Assembly (NCBI RefSeq): GCF_040782645.1
Contig: NZ_CP160403.1
Span: 4,623,001 to 4,687,000, forward strand
Direction: 5' to 3'
Length of the DNA: 64,000 nucleotides
Source: Streptomyces sp. HUAS ZL42
Lineage (GTDB): Bacteria > Actinomycetota > Actinomycetes > Streptomycetales > Streptomycetaceae
Shown: one piece after another, positions 8,807 through 16,942 of the stretch
Layout: every line of letters begins with the position of its first letter
How positions within the stretch are numbered: the stretch's first letter is position 1
Notes under the pieces: model-generated
The model's database searches: none
Told to the model about the DNA's origin: nothing
Seen by the model: only the letters and a program-made list of their open reading frames with translations
Made by a program: the position numbers and the translations under genes

Positions 8807-9220
8807 ATGGCGGCATACCCCCAAGATCCCGGCGCGCCGGACGCGCCGTACCTCTCCTTCTGGCGGGAGAGGCACCTGTGCACCCTGACGACCCCGCGGC
8901 CGGACGGCACTCCGCACGTGGTACCCGTCGGAGTGACGTACGACCCCGGGGCGCGGCTGGCTCGGGTGATCGCGAACAAGGCGAGCGCGAAGGTGGGGAA
9001 CGTCCTGGCGGCCGGCCCGGACGGGGCGCGGGTCGCGGTCTGCCAGGTGGACGGGCGACGCTGGGCCACGCTGGAGGGCCGCGCACGGGTCCGCGCCGAG
9101 CGGGAGCGGGTCGCGGAGGCGGAGCGGCGGTACGAGGAGCGGTACGGGCGTGCCCCGGCGCCGAATCCCGACCGGGTGGTGATCGAGATCGAACTGACGC
9201 GGGCGATGGGGCGAGGGTGA
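8807..9220 (+). CDS. PPOX-class flavin/F420-type oxidoreductase
   Basis: 137 aa, the typical length of single-domain PNPOx-like split-barrel proteins. The N-terminus has the family pattern FWRERHLCTLTTPRPDGTPHVVPVG followed by ANKASAKVGNV (phosphate-binding loop) and a basic segment DGRRWATLEGRARV. In actinobacteria such proteins bind F420 or FMN; TIGR-type F420-dependent PPOX enzymes share the 'TLTTPRPDGTPHVVPV' strand. The substrate is unknown. The ATG at 8807 lacks a strong ribosome binding site. The gene is divergent from clpB and close to its HAIR site, so its promoter may be influenced by HspR. Confidence 0.75.
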   Translation: MAAYPQDPGAPDAPYLSFWRERHLCTLTTPRPDGTPHVVPVGVTYDPGARLARVIANKASAKVGNVLAAGPDGARVAVCQVDGRRWATLEGRARVRAERERVAEAERRYEERYGRAPAPNPDRVVIEIELTRAMGRG

Positions 9221-9302
9221 CACAGGGTGCCGAGGCGCTTGTTTCCAGCCAGTACCTGTCGGCGCCCGATTGTGTCGATACCCGGAAATGTCCCGCAAAA
9301 CT

Positions 9303-9343
9303 GCAGCGGCGTCACCGTGTTCAGGTCACGGTGACGCCGCTGC
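9303..9343. terminator. Perfect 17-bp hairpin between convergent genes
   Basis: GCAGCGGCGTCACCGTG pairs perfectly with its complement around the loop TTCAGGT. It lies between the 3' ends of the PPOX gene (plus) and the Rieske-like gene (minus), and would serve both directions. Confidence 0.85.
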
Positions 9344-9386
9344 GGGGGGAAGCACCTGAGCGATCTGTTACGACGGGGGAATCGCG

Positions 9387-9722
9387 TCAGGCACTGCGGG
9401 GGGTGGCTATGGTCTGTGGGGCGGCCGGCGCGGCCGGTTCCGCCAGTGCGTGGTCCCGCTGGTCGAGATTGACGAAGATCATTCCGTACCGGATGGCACA
9501 CCGTACGGGCTGCGGCGCCCCCCGAGGCCGCCGCAGACACCGGTAGGCCCGCACGTCTCCGTCCTCGTCCCGCGTGACGACGACCGGCTCACCGAACACG
9601 GTCACCATCAGCGAGTCACCGCTGTGGGGGATGGCGGTGACCAGGTCGATGAAGTGCCAGCCGGAGCGGTAGGCGGTGGCCATTTCGCGGCGGAAGGAGC
9701 GGTCGTCGGGTGGTGTGGTCAT
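9387..9722 (-). CDS. Rieske-like protein lacking the cluster-binding motifs
   Basis: 111 aa. It begins like the alpha subunit of ring-hydroxylating oxygenases (GWHFIDLVTAIPHSGDSLMVTVFGEPVVVTRD, then DGDVRAYRC) and ends like one (YGMIFVNLDQRDHALAE). The segment that should hold the two CxH/CxxH iron-sulfur ligands is replaced by the short RCLRRPRGAPQPVRC, so only cysteines remain and no histidine ligand is visible. The ATG at 9722 (MTTPPDD) is preferred; a GTG at 9737 would add five residues. It starts six bases after the stop of the small peptide gene, so the two form an operon. It may be a non-catalytic binding protein derived from a Rieske domain. Confidence 0.6.
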   Translation of the reverse strand: MTTPPDDRSFRREMATAYRSGWHFIDLVTAIPHSGDSLMVTVFGEPVVVTRDEDGDVRAYRCLRRPRGAPQPVRCAIRYGMIFVNLDQRDHALAEPAAPAAPQTIATPRSA

Positions 9723-9727
9723 CGAGA

Positions 9728-9913
9728 TCAGTCCCACCTCGTGTCAAGAGGGATGACCGGCGTGCCGTCACCGTCCGCCGCGACGGTCACAGACTGTTCG
9801 CCACCCACCTTGTGCACGTCGCTCTTCGCACCGGAGAGGCCAGCCAGCGTTCCGAAGGCCACAACGGCGGAGACGGCGGCAACAAGCATCGAGCGAAGCA
9901 TTCTCTTACGCAT
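9728..9913 (-). CDS. Small secreted or membrane-anchored peptide
   Basis: 61 aa. The N-terminus is basic (MRKRMLRSM) followed by a hydrophobic stretch (LVAAVSAVVAFGTLAGLSGA), an Ala-Gly-type cleavage region, and an acidic roughly 35-residue mature part ending PVIPLDTRWD. It therefore looks like an exported peptide. It is encoded directly upstream of, and in operon with, the Rieske-like gene, and divergently from the first of three LuxR-type regulators. It has no cysteine, so it is not a disulfide-rich toxin. A signalling or modified-peptide precursor role is an inference from context. Confidence 0.6.
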   Translation of the reverse strand: MRKRMLRSMLVAAVSAVVAFGTLAGLSGAKSDVHKVGGEQSVTVAADGDGTPVIPLDTRWD

Positions 9914-10045
9914 AGTCGGCTTCGTCCTCACTTGAAGGTCCCCTCGTTCCCCCGTCGGATAAGACGATGGCTCATTCAGGCACGTCATGGCCACACAATC
10001 GGTGCATCATGTTCCTGCATGTTCAGGACCCTGGGGGGTGGAGAT

Positions 10046-11032
10046 TTGGCAACAAATGGGACTAAGGCGACACATCCCCATGCGGTGACCGAGCTGTGCG
10101 AAGACGGAAGCCGCCTCTACGCGAACGCCCTGCGCACCGGACGCATCCTGCGAACGGATGTCGAGCCCGCTCCTTGCCTCATGGAGTTCGCCCTCCTCCA
10201 CCCCGATCCCGACGACGCGAACTGGCTGCGCCCGGTTCCGCCGTCGGTCGCCCTGGCCCAGCGGCTCAACCCGATAGAGCGCGAGATCGCCGAGCAGCGA
10301 CGGCTGTCGATCACGCTCTCCGAGATCTTCGAACCGTTCATGGCCCTCAGCGCCCAGGAGACCGCCCCCACTCACTCCATCACGGTGCTCGAGGGCCTCG
10401 ACCGCATCAACGCGGCGCTCGACCTGGCGACCGCCCAGTGCCAGACCGAGGTACTCGCGGTCCAGCCGGGCGGCCGCCGCAGTCCGGAGAACAGGCTCCT
10501 CGAGGCGCTGGAACGCGACCGGCCGCTGATCGAACGCGGGGTGCGGATCCGCACCCTCTACCAGCACACGGCCAGGTACGTGCCCGACCGGCTGGCCTAC
10601 GTCGACCAGTTCACCGACGGCAAGGTGGAGTACCGCACCATCGACGAGCTCGTCGAACGGCTCATCATCTGCGACGAGGCCGTCGCGTTCATCCCGATAC
10701 GGGACGACCGGCAGGTCGCCCTGGAACTCCGTCACCCCGGACTGGTCCGCTACCTGATCAAGGTGTTCGAGTTCATGTGGAACCGCGCGGTGCCGCTGAG
10801 CGCCGGCGCGCCCTACGAAACCGCTCCCGACGGCATCACCGACATCCAGCACTCCATAGCCAAGCTCCTCGTGGAGGGCCACGTCGACGAGGCCATAGCC
10901 CGCCGCCTGGGCATGAACGTACGCACCTGCCGGGCGCACATAGCCAAGCTGGCATCCGCCCTGGGCAGCGGGAGCCGCGCCCAACTCGGCTACCTCATAG
11001 CCCAGTCGGGAATGCTGAACCCGGATCAGTGA
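10046..11032 (+). CDS. LuxR-type regulator 1 (N-terminal sensor-like domain plus C-terminal HTH)
   Basis: 328 aa from TTG 10046, chosen because it aligns with the other two paralogues (xATNGTKATHPHAVTELCEDG) and has a GGGGGGTGGAG ribosome site; an upstream ATG at 10019 is the alternative. Residues about 100-245 form a domain that resembles the phospholipase-D-like/TrmB effector fold (RIRTLYQHT, VEYRTIDELVERLIICDEAVAF, ALELRHPGLVRYL). The last 65 residues are a LuxR-family HTH (IARRLGMNVRTCRAHIAKL). It is divergent from the peptide/Rieske-like operon, probably sharing its promoter region. The effector is unknown. Confidence 0.8.
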   Translation: MATNGTKATHPHAVTELCEDGSRLYANALRTGRILRTDVEPAPCLMEFALLHPDPDDANWLRPVPPSVALAQRLNPIEREIAEQRRLSITLSEIFEPFMALSAQETAPTHSITVLEGLDRINAALDLATAQCQTEVLAVQPGGRRSPENRLLEALERDRPLIERGVRIRTLYQHTARYVPDRLAYVDQFTDGKVEYRTIDELVERLIICDEAVAFIPIRDDRQVALELRHPGLVRYLIKVFEFMWNRAVPLSAGAPYETAPDGITDIQHSIAKLLVEGHVDEAIARRLGMNVRTCRAHIAKLASALGSGSRAQLGYLIAQSGMLNPDQ

Positions 11033-11272
11033 GAGCCTGTGACTGAACCCCGGCCGGACCAGCGCGCGTCGTCCGATGCGTGCGATCGCACGGCGCCGGA
11101 AGGTCCTCGACGGGGGTCCCCCCGCTCGAGCGAAGCCAAGAGTGGCGGAGGAGCTACTGGGGCCGTGCGGCAACGCGGTGAGCGTGCGTGCCAGGCGGCG
11201 GCGCCCGGCCGGAGTTCAGACACAGGCTCCTGAGTCCGGATCAGTGAGTCGTCCGAGGGAAGAAGGCCGCGC

Positions 11273-12256
11273 GTGACATCACAGGCGCACATGCACGGAC
11301 CGGAGGCGCTGTGCGAGGCGGGTCTGGATCTGTACACCCGCGCCCTGCGCGAAGGCCGGATCCACCGTGCGGACGCCGAAGGGGCCACCTGCCTCGTCGA
11401 CCTGGGCCTGCTGCACCCGGCCGTCGACGACCTGGCCTGGCTGGAGCCCGTGGCACCGGTCGTCGCCCTCCACCGGCACCTGCGGACCTCGGAGGACCTG
11501 ATAGCGCGTGAGCGCCGCCGCGAGGCCCAGCTCGTCGACGCGTTCGAACCCCTCCTGCGGCTGGGTGCCGACCGTACGACGGCGCCGGACACCACGGCCA
11601 TCAGCCTCATCAGCGGCCGGCCGGCCATCAACCTGGCCATCACGCAGAGCATGGCGGAGGCGTCCACGGAACTCCTCGCCATCCACCCGCACACCAGCCA
11701 CGTGGGCAAGCCCCCGGGCATCCATGCCGAAGCCCTGGCCCGCGACCAGTCCATGCTGGACCGCGGCGGCCGTATCCGCACCCTCTACCAGCACACCCTC
11801 CGCCACGCGCCCACCGTCCTGGCCCGGTACGAGCGGCTCGAGGGCGACGTGCAGGCGCGCACGCTGGACGAGGTGACCGAGCGCCTCCTCGTCATCGACC
11901 GGACCGTGGCCTTCGTCCCCGCCACCGCCGACCGCACGCTCGCCCTGGAGATCCGTCAGCCCGCCCTCGTCAACTTCCTGGCCACCACCTTCGACCGGCT
12001 GTGGCGCCTGGCCACCCCGATGTACCCCCAGGCCGTCCAGCAGCCCACCCTCAACGGCATCACCCCCCGCCAGCGCGCCATCGCCGCCCTCCTCGTCGAG
12101 GGCCACACGGACAACGTCATCGCCGACCGCCTCGGCATGAACGTGCGCACGGCCCGCGTGCACATCGCGAAGCTCGCCGCGACGCTGGGCAGTGACAGCC
12201 GGGCCCAACTCGGCTATCTCATCGCGCGGTCGGAGATCCTTGATCCGGAAGGCTGA
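11273..12256 (+). CDS. LuxR-type regulator 2, paralogue of the preceding gene
   Basis: 327 aa from GTG 11273. Collinear with regulator 1 along its length (ALCEAGLDLYTRALREGRIHRADAE, RIRTLYQHTLRHAPTVL, HTH IADRLGMNVRTARVHIAKL). Conservation is strongest in the 'LYQHT' strand and in the HTH, so ligand recognition may differ while DNA recognition may overlap. It lies 240 bases downstream of regulator 1 and overlaps the 3' end of the convergent regulator 3 by 38 bases. Confidence 0.8.
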   Translation: MTSQAHMHGPEALCEAGLDLYTRALREGRIHRADAEGATCLVDLGLLHPAVDDLAWLEPVAPVVALHRHLRTSEDLIARERRREAQLVDAFEPLLRLGADRTTAPDTTAISLISGRPAINLAITQSMAEASTELLAIHPHTSHVGKPPGIHAEALARDQSMLDRGGRIRTLYQHTLRHAPTVLARYERLEGDVQARTLDEVTERLLVIDRTVAFVPATADRTLALEIRQPALVNFLATTFDRLWRLATPMYPQAVQQPTLNGITPRQRAIAALLVEGHTDNVIADRLGMNVRTARVHIAKLAATLGSDSRAQLGYLIARSEILDPEG

Positions 12257-13259
12257 CCGAGGCGACCTCGGCCGCCAGCGTCGATCCCGCCAGGCCGGCC
12301 TGCGCTATCCGCACGCCCAGCTGCGTCCGGCTGGCCGCCCCCAGCGTCTCCGACAGCCGGGCGATGTACGCCCGGCAGGTCCGCACACTGATCCCCAGCC
12401 GCTCCGCGATGACCGCGTCCTGGTGGCCCTCCGCCAGCAGGGCCGCAATGGACTGCTCGCGGTGGGAGATGCCGTCGATACCGGTGGCGGGGATCGGGGC
12501 CGTCAGCGGGATCGCCAGCCGCCACAGGCGTTCGAAGACGGTGACCAGGTAGGCGATCAGCGCGGGGTGGCGCAGTTCGAGGGCCATGGTGCGGTCGGCG
12601 TTCGCGGGGACGAAGGCGACCGTGCGGTCGAAGAGGATCAGACGGTCGATGACCTCGTCCAGGGTGCGGGCCTCCACCGCGTCGCCCATCAGGTCCAGGT
12701 AGTTGAGCAGGCCCTGGCCGTGGCGCGCCACGTGGTTGTAGAGGTCGCGCATGCGCACGCCCCGGCCGCGCAGTTCGAGCGCCCGGTGCAGGCCCTCGGA
12801 GAGTTCGTGCTCGCGGCGGATGCCGCCCGGCTGGACCGTCAGCACCTCCGTCGTGCACGCCTCCGTCGCCTCGTCCAGGGCCGCCTGGATACGGGAGGAA
12901 CCGTCCAGGACACGGATCGCCGTGCCCTCCCAGGCGCCGGAGGACGGGACCCGGCCGCGCAGGCCGGCGAAGCGTTCGACTGCCTCCACCGCCGAACCCA
13001 CCCGGCGCTGGCTCGCGCTGACCTCGTCGTACACCCCGCGCAGGAGGCGGGTCATGACCTCCTGCGGGGACGTGGGCACCAGCCAGTCCATGTCGTCGGG
13101 ATCGGGGTGCAGCAGGGCGAGTTCGAGCAGACAGGGGACCGGTTCGGCGTCGTGGCGCGGCACCCTGCCCCGCCGTACAGCGCGGGAATACACGCGATCC
13201 CCGGCGTCGCACAGTCGGTCAGCACCATGTGGATGCTCGTCCGTCCCGTGCCCGGCCAT
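12219..13259 (-). CDS. LuxR-type regulator 3, convergent paralogue
   Basis: 346 aa from ATG 13259 (MAGHGTDEHPHGADRLCDAG), which aligns with the starts of regulators 1 and 2 and has GGGTGGGA six bases upstream; GTG 13271 is an alternative. It has the same architecture: a central domain (VRMRDLYNHVARHGQGLL, VEARTLDEVIDRLILFDRTVAF, ALELRHPALIAYL) and a C-terminal HTH (IAERLGISVRTCRAYIARL). The C-terminal tail is about 20 residues longer than in the others. It converges on regulator 2 with a 38-base overlap and is divergent from the ATP-grasp operon. Confidence 0.8.
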   Translation of the reverse strand: MAGHGTDEHPHGADRLCDAGDRVYSRAVRRGRVPRHDAEPVPCLLELALLHPDPDDMDWLVPTSPQEVMTRLLRGVYDEVSASQRRVGSAVEAVERFAGLRGRVPSSGAWEGTAIRVLDGSSRIQAALDEATEACTTEVLTVQPGGIRREHELSEGLHRALELRGRGVRMRDLYNHVARHGQGLLNYLDLMGDAVEARTLDEVIDRLILFDRTVAFVPANADRTMALELRHPALIAYLVTVFERLWRLAIPLTAPIPATGIDGISHREQSIAALLAEGHQDAVIAERLGISVRTCRAYIARLSETLGAASRTQLGVRIAQAGLAGSTLAAEVASVSLPDQGSPTAR

Positions 13260-13612
13260 CGCCCATCCCACCCCGGTTTCCGCCTCTTCCGCAGCGCCAC
13301 TATGCGCGGCCCGGAACTGCTCCGCAACACGGCTCTCCCGGCCAGAACCGGGGAAAACCACCTGTATGCGGGAGTTTCTCCAGGCCTCCGTCCGTCGCGT
13401 TGCAACAAGCTGATGGTGGTGGACCGTACCCGCCGAGGGCATGGTGGAACCCGCTTCCCCACCGGGCCGCGCTTGCCCGGTGACGGCCCGGCCGGACAAC
13501 CCCCGTCCGGCCGGGCTGCCGGCCACGTGACGGCAACATCGGCCGTACGCACGTGAGCTGCCGGAAATCACCGAGTGACCGGCCTGTTACGAGCCGCACT
13601 TAACGTCCCCTC
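13260..13612. promoter_or_regulatory. Divergent intergenic region between LuxR regulator 3 and the ATP-grasp operon
   Basis: About 350 bases without a gene. It must hold the promoters for regulator 3 (leftward) and for the ATP-grasp/alpha-E/transglutaminase operon (rightward). I see no convincing operator palindrome. Confidence 0.4.
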
Positions 13613-15160
13613 ATGGCGGACATATTTGACGCATACGCGTTGGCCGATGCGTGGGACGAGATGTTCGAGCGGCCGGGTGAGGTCAGGACCGCCTATGAGC
13701 CGGTGCTGGCGGCACTTCAGCCGATCGAGCCGAGTGAACTGCGCTTCCGGGCCGACCAGATGGCCCGGGCGTTCACCGACCGGGGCGTGACCTACGCCTT
13801 CGCGGGCGAGGAGCGACCGTGGCCGCTGGATCTCGTGCCCAGGATCCTCGACGCCCTCGAATGGGATTTCATACAACGGGGAGTGGCGCAGCGGGTCAGA
13901 GCTCTCGAGGCGTACCTCGCGGACGCCTACGGGCCCTGCCGTGCGTTCGAGGACGGGGTCGTGCCCTGGCGGCTGCTGCTGTCCTCACCGCACTTCCACA
14001 GAGCCGCGCACGGCATGGAACCACCCGGCGGGGTGCGCATCCATGTCTCCGGCATCGACCTCGTACGGGACGAGGCCGGCGACTTCCGGGTGCTCGAGGA
14101 CAACGTGCGTGTGCCCAGCGGCGTTTCGTACGTCATCGAGAACCGGCGGGCCATGACCCGGGTGTTCCCCTCGCTCTTCGCGGAGCAGCACGTGCTGCCC
14201 GTCGACGGGTACGCCCAGCGGCTCCTGGCCGCCCTGCGCGCCGCCGCACCCGACGGGACCCGGGATCCGCGGGTCGTGGTCCTCACCCCCGGCCCCAGCA
14301 ACGCGGCCTACTTCGAACACGCCCTGCTCGCCCGGCTGATGGGCGTCCAGCTGGTCGAAGGGCACGACCTGGTCTGCCGCGCCAACCGGGTGTGGATGCG
14401 CACCACGCGCGGCGAGGTGCCCGTGCACGTCGTCTACCGGCGACTGGACGACGACTTCCTCGATCCGCTGCACTTCCGCCCCGACTCGGTGATCGGCTGC
14501 CCGGGCATCCTGAGCGCGGCCATGGCGGGGCACGTGACCCTCGCCAACGCGGTCGGCAACGGGATCGCCGACGACAAGCTGCTCTACACGTACGTACCGG
14601 ACCTGATCCGCTACTACCTCTCCGAGGAACCGATCCTGCCCAACGTCGAGTCCTACCGGCCGGACGAGCCGGGACAGTTGGAGGCCGTCCTCGACCAGAT
14701 CGACCAGCTGGTCGTCAAGCCCGTCGACGGCGCCGGCGGCTCCGGCATCGTCATCGGTCCGAAGGCCGACGCCGGGACCCTGGAACGAACCCGCAAGGCC
14801 GTCGCCGCCGACCCGCGCGGCTTCATCGCCCAGCGCCCCGTCGCCCTGTCGACCTCCCCCACCCTCGTCGGCGAGGGCATGGCGCCGCGCCACATCGACC
14901 TGCGGCCGTTCGCCGTCAACGACGGCAACGACGTCTGGGTACTGCCCGGCGGCCTCACCCGTGTCGCCCTGCAGGAGGGCAATTTGATCGTCAACTCCAG
15001 CCAGGGCGGCGGCTCCAAGGACACCTGGGTGCTCGCCGAGGGCCCCGCCGAAGGGCCCGGCCTGCAGCCGGCCGACGACGCGCCGCCGGCCGTCGCCCCG
15101 CGCCAGCTCGGTCCCGACGGCAACCGTACGGTCGTACAGGAAGGGGCGCAGCAGCAGTGA
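13613..15160 (+). CDS. Circularly permuted ATP-grasp type 2 protein (DUF404/DUF407 type)
   Basis: 515 aa, standard length. It shows the hallmarks of the permuted ATP-grasp family: DFRVLEDNVRVPSGVSYV, LVVKPVDGAGGSGIVIG (ATP-binding loop), HIDLRPFAVN and the terminal NSSQGGGSKDTWVL. Such proteins are predicted carboxylate-amine ligases (Iyer and Aravind amidoligase survey). The gene is followed, with a TGA/GTG overlap, by alpha-E and then a transglutaminase-like gene. This three-gene set recurs in bacteria, sometimes beside the Anbu proteasome-like protein, which is absent here. Substrate unknown. Confidence 0.9.
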   Translation: MADIFDAYALADAWDEMFERPGEVRTAYEPVLAALQPIEPSELRFRADQMARAFTDRGVTYAFAGEERPWPLDLVPRILDALEWDFIQRGVAQRVRALEAYLADAYGPCRAFEDGVVPWRLLLSSPHFHRAAHGMEPPGGVRIHVSGIDLVRDEAGDFRVLEDNVRVPSGVSYVIENRRAMTRVFPSLFAEQHVLPVDGYAQRLLAALRAAAPDGTRDPRVVVLTPGPSNAAYFEHALLARLMGVQLVEGHDLVCRANRVWMRTTRGEVPVHVVYRRLDDDFLDPLHFRPDSVIGCPGILSAAMAGHVTLANAVGNGIADDKLLYTYVPDLIRYYLSEEPILPNVESYRPDEPGQLEAVLDQIDQLVVKPVDGAGGSGIVIGPKADAGTLERTRKAVAADPRGFIAQRPVALSTSPTLVGEGMAPRHIDLRPFAVNDGNDVWVLPGGLTRVALQEGNLIVNSSQGGGSKDTWVLAEGPAEGPGLQPADDAPPAVAPRQLGPDGNRTVVQEGAQQQ

Positions 15161-16089
15161 ACGACGTGATCCTCTCCCGGATAGCGGAGGCTCTGACCTG
15201 GACCGGCCGCTATGTCGAGCGCGCGGACGCCACCGCGCGGATCCTCGACGCGTACCTGCACCGCATGCTGGAGGACCCCTGGCGCGACGAGGACGCGGCC
15301 TGCCGGTCGCTGTACGCGATCCTCGGCATGGACGCGGGCGGCGAGCCCGTCGACATGCAGCAGGTCCTCGACCAGCTCGCCTTCGACGCCCGCTCGACCG
15401 GCTCCATCGAGGGCGCCCTGGGCGCGGCGCGGCTGAACGCCCGCAGCGCCCGGGAGGCCGTCTCCTCCGAGATGTGGGAGTGCCTCAACGCCACCTGGCA
15501 CGCGCTCGCCGACCAGCGGCGCGCGGCCCGCCGTACCGGCCCGTACGCGTATCTGGAGCTGGTCCGCAGCCGTGCGGCCCTCTTCTTCGGACTCGCCGAC
15601 TCGACGATGAGCCGGGACGACAGCTGGCGGTTCGTCGTCCTCGGCCGGAGCCTGGAGCGGGTGGACATGACGGTACGTCTGCTGTCGGTCCGGGTGCTGG
15701 ACGCGGTGCACGCCCCCGACTGGCCGACGCTGCTCAGCGCGTCCGGAGCCGACGAGGCGTACGCCCGCGTGTACAGCGGCTTCGGCGACACCCCGCGGGT
15801 GGCCGAATTCCTGCTCCTGGACCGGGACTTCCCGCGCTCGGCCCTGCACGCCCTGACGACGGCCGAGGAGTGCCTGTCCGCCCTCGGCCGCCCCCGCCAG
15901 GACCCTGCCCGCCGCCCGATCGGCCGGCTGCGCACCCGCCTCGAATACCTGGACTCGCACACCCTTGAGGACCACCTCCCCGTGCTGCTGCGGGATCTGC
16001 AGCAGGCCTGCATGGCCTCTGCGGAGGCGGTCGCGGAGCGGTTCTTCCCGTACCAGGGGCCCGTTGAGTGGGCCCAGGAAGGAGCATGA
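15157..16089 (+). CDS. Alpha-E domain protein (DUF403)
   Basis: 310 aa, all-alpha. It begins VNDVILSRIAEALTWTGRYVERADATARILD, the family signature, with the repeated helical motifs ETIS.E-type (EAVSSEMWECLN) and DSWRFVVLGRSLERVDMTVRLL typical of alpha-E proteins. The GTG overlaps the stop of the ATP-grasp gene, so they are coupled. Alpha-E proteins are obligate neighbours of the permuted ATP-grasp and are thought to act with it; biochemistry is not established. Confidence 0.9.
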   Translation: MNDVILSRIAEALTWTGRYVERADATARILDAYLHRMLEDPWRDEDAACRSLYAILGMDAGGEPVDMQQVLDQLAFDARSTGSIEGALGAARLNARSAREAVSSEMWECLNATWHALADQRRAARRTGPYAYLELVRSRAALFFGLADSTMSRDDSWRFVVLGRSLERVDMTVRLLSVRVLDAVHAPDWPTLLSASGADEAYARVYSGFGDTPRVAEFLLLDRDFPRSALHALTTAEECLSALGRPRQDPARRPIGRLRTRLEYLDSHTLEDHLPVLLRDLQQACMASAEAVAERFFPYQGPVEWAQEGA

Positions 16090-16090
16090 G

Positions 16091-16933
16091 ATGACCCGCA
16101 GGCTCCGTATCCGTCACACCACCCACGTCTCCTACGCACAGGCCGCGGTCTCCTCGCACAACGAGGTCCGCATGACCCCTCTCACCCTCCCCGGCCAGAC
16201 GACGCTGGACGCCCGGGTGACGATCAGTCCGACCGCCACGACCTGGTCGTACTGGGACTACTGGGGCACGCAGGTCACCGGGTTCGAGCTGATGGACCCG
16301 CACGCGGATCTCACGATCACGGCGTCGAGCCTGGTGGAGACGTCCCCGCCGGGCGAGCTGCCGCCGGCGCCGACGTGGGACGAGGTGGCCGGACACACCG
16401 CGAACTCACGCCTGCTGGAGTTCCTGACACCGACGGCCCGTACGACGGTCCCGGCAAAGCTGGTGAGGAAGGCGAGGAAGGCTGTGGCGGGCCTGGACCC
16501 GCACGAGACGGCGGTCGCCGTGTCGTCGCTGGTCGCGGACCGGGTGGCGTACCTCCCCGGCACCACCGGCGTGACCACCTCCGCCGCCGAGGCGTGGGAC
16601 CAGGGCGCCGGCGTCTGCCAGGACATCGCCCACGTCACCATCGCGCTGCTGCGGGGCCTTGGCCTGCCGACCCGTTACGTCTCCGGCTATCTGCACCCGG
16701 AGCGGGAGGCGGAGCTGCACCGGCCGGTGGCGGGCCAGAGTCACGCCTGGATCGAGTACTGGGCGGGCGACTGGTGCGGCTACGACCCCACCAACCGCAA
16801 CCGGGCCGACGAGTCCCACGTCGTGGTCGGCCGTGGCCGGGACTACGACGACGTCACCCCGCACAAGGGGGTGTACCGGGGAGTGGCCGGCGGCCCGCCG
16901 GAGGTGACGGTGGAGTTCACGCGGGTGGCATGA
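16091..16933 (+). CDS. Transglutaminase-like cysteine peptidase
   Basis: 280 aa. The N-terminal beta domain (YAQAAVSSHNEVRMTPL) is followed by the transglutaminase core with the catalytic triad visible: Cys in GAGVCQDIAHVTIALLR, His in GQSHAWIEYW, Asp in GYDPTNRNRADESHV. The length and order are standard for the bacterial transglutaminase-like family. ATG 16091 has GGAG eight bases upstream and begins one base after the alpha-E stop. It is the third gene of the ATP-grasp operon and is expected to hydrolyse or ligate peptide bonds made by the ATP-grasp partner. Confidence 0.9.
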   Translation: MTRRLRIRHTTHVSYAQAAVSSHNEVRMTPLTLPGQTTLDARVTISPTATTWSYWDYWGTQVTGFELMDPHADLTITASSLVETSPPGELPPAPTWDEVAGHTANSRLLEFLTPTARTTVPAKLVRKARKAVAGLDPHETAVAVSSLVADRVAYLPGTTGVTTSAAEAWDQGAGVCQDIAHVTIALLRGLGLPTRYVSGYLHPEREAELHRPVAGQSHAWIEYWAGDWCGYDPTNRNRADESHVVVGRGRDYDDVTPHKGVYRGVAGGPPEVTVEFTRVA

Positions 16934-16942
16934 CGCGACCCA

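Noticed and set aside
6614..9220. 868-codon plus-strand frame across clpB
   Set aside because: It is the antisense shadow of clpB with low-complexity L/V/E/G composition. Only its last 137 codons (the PPOX gene, from 8807) are real.
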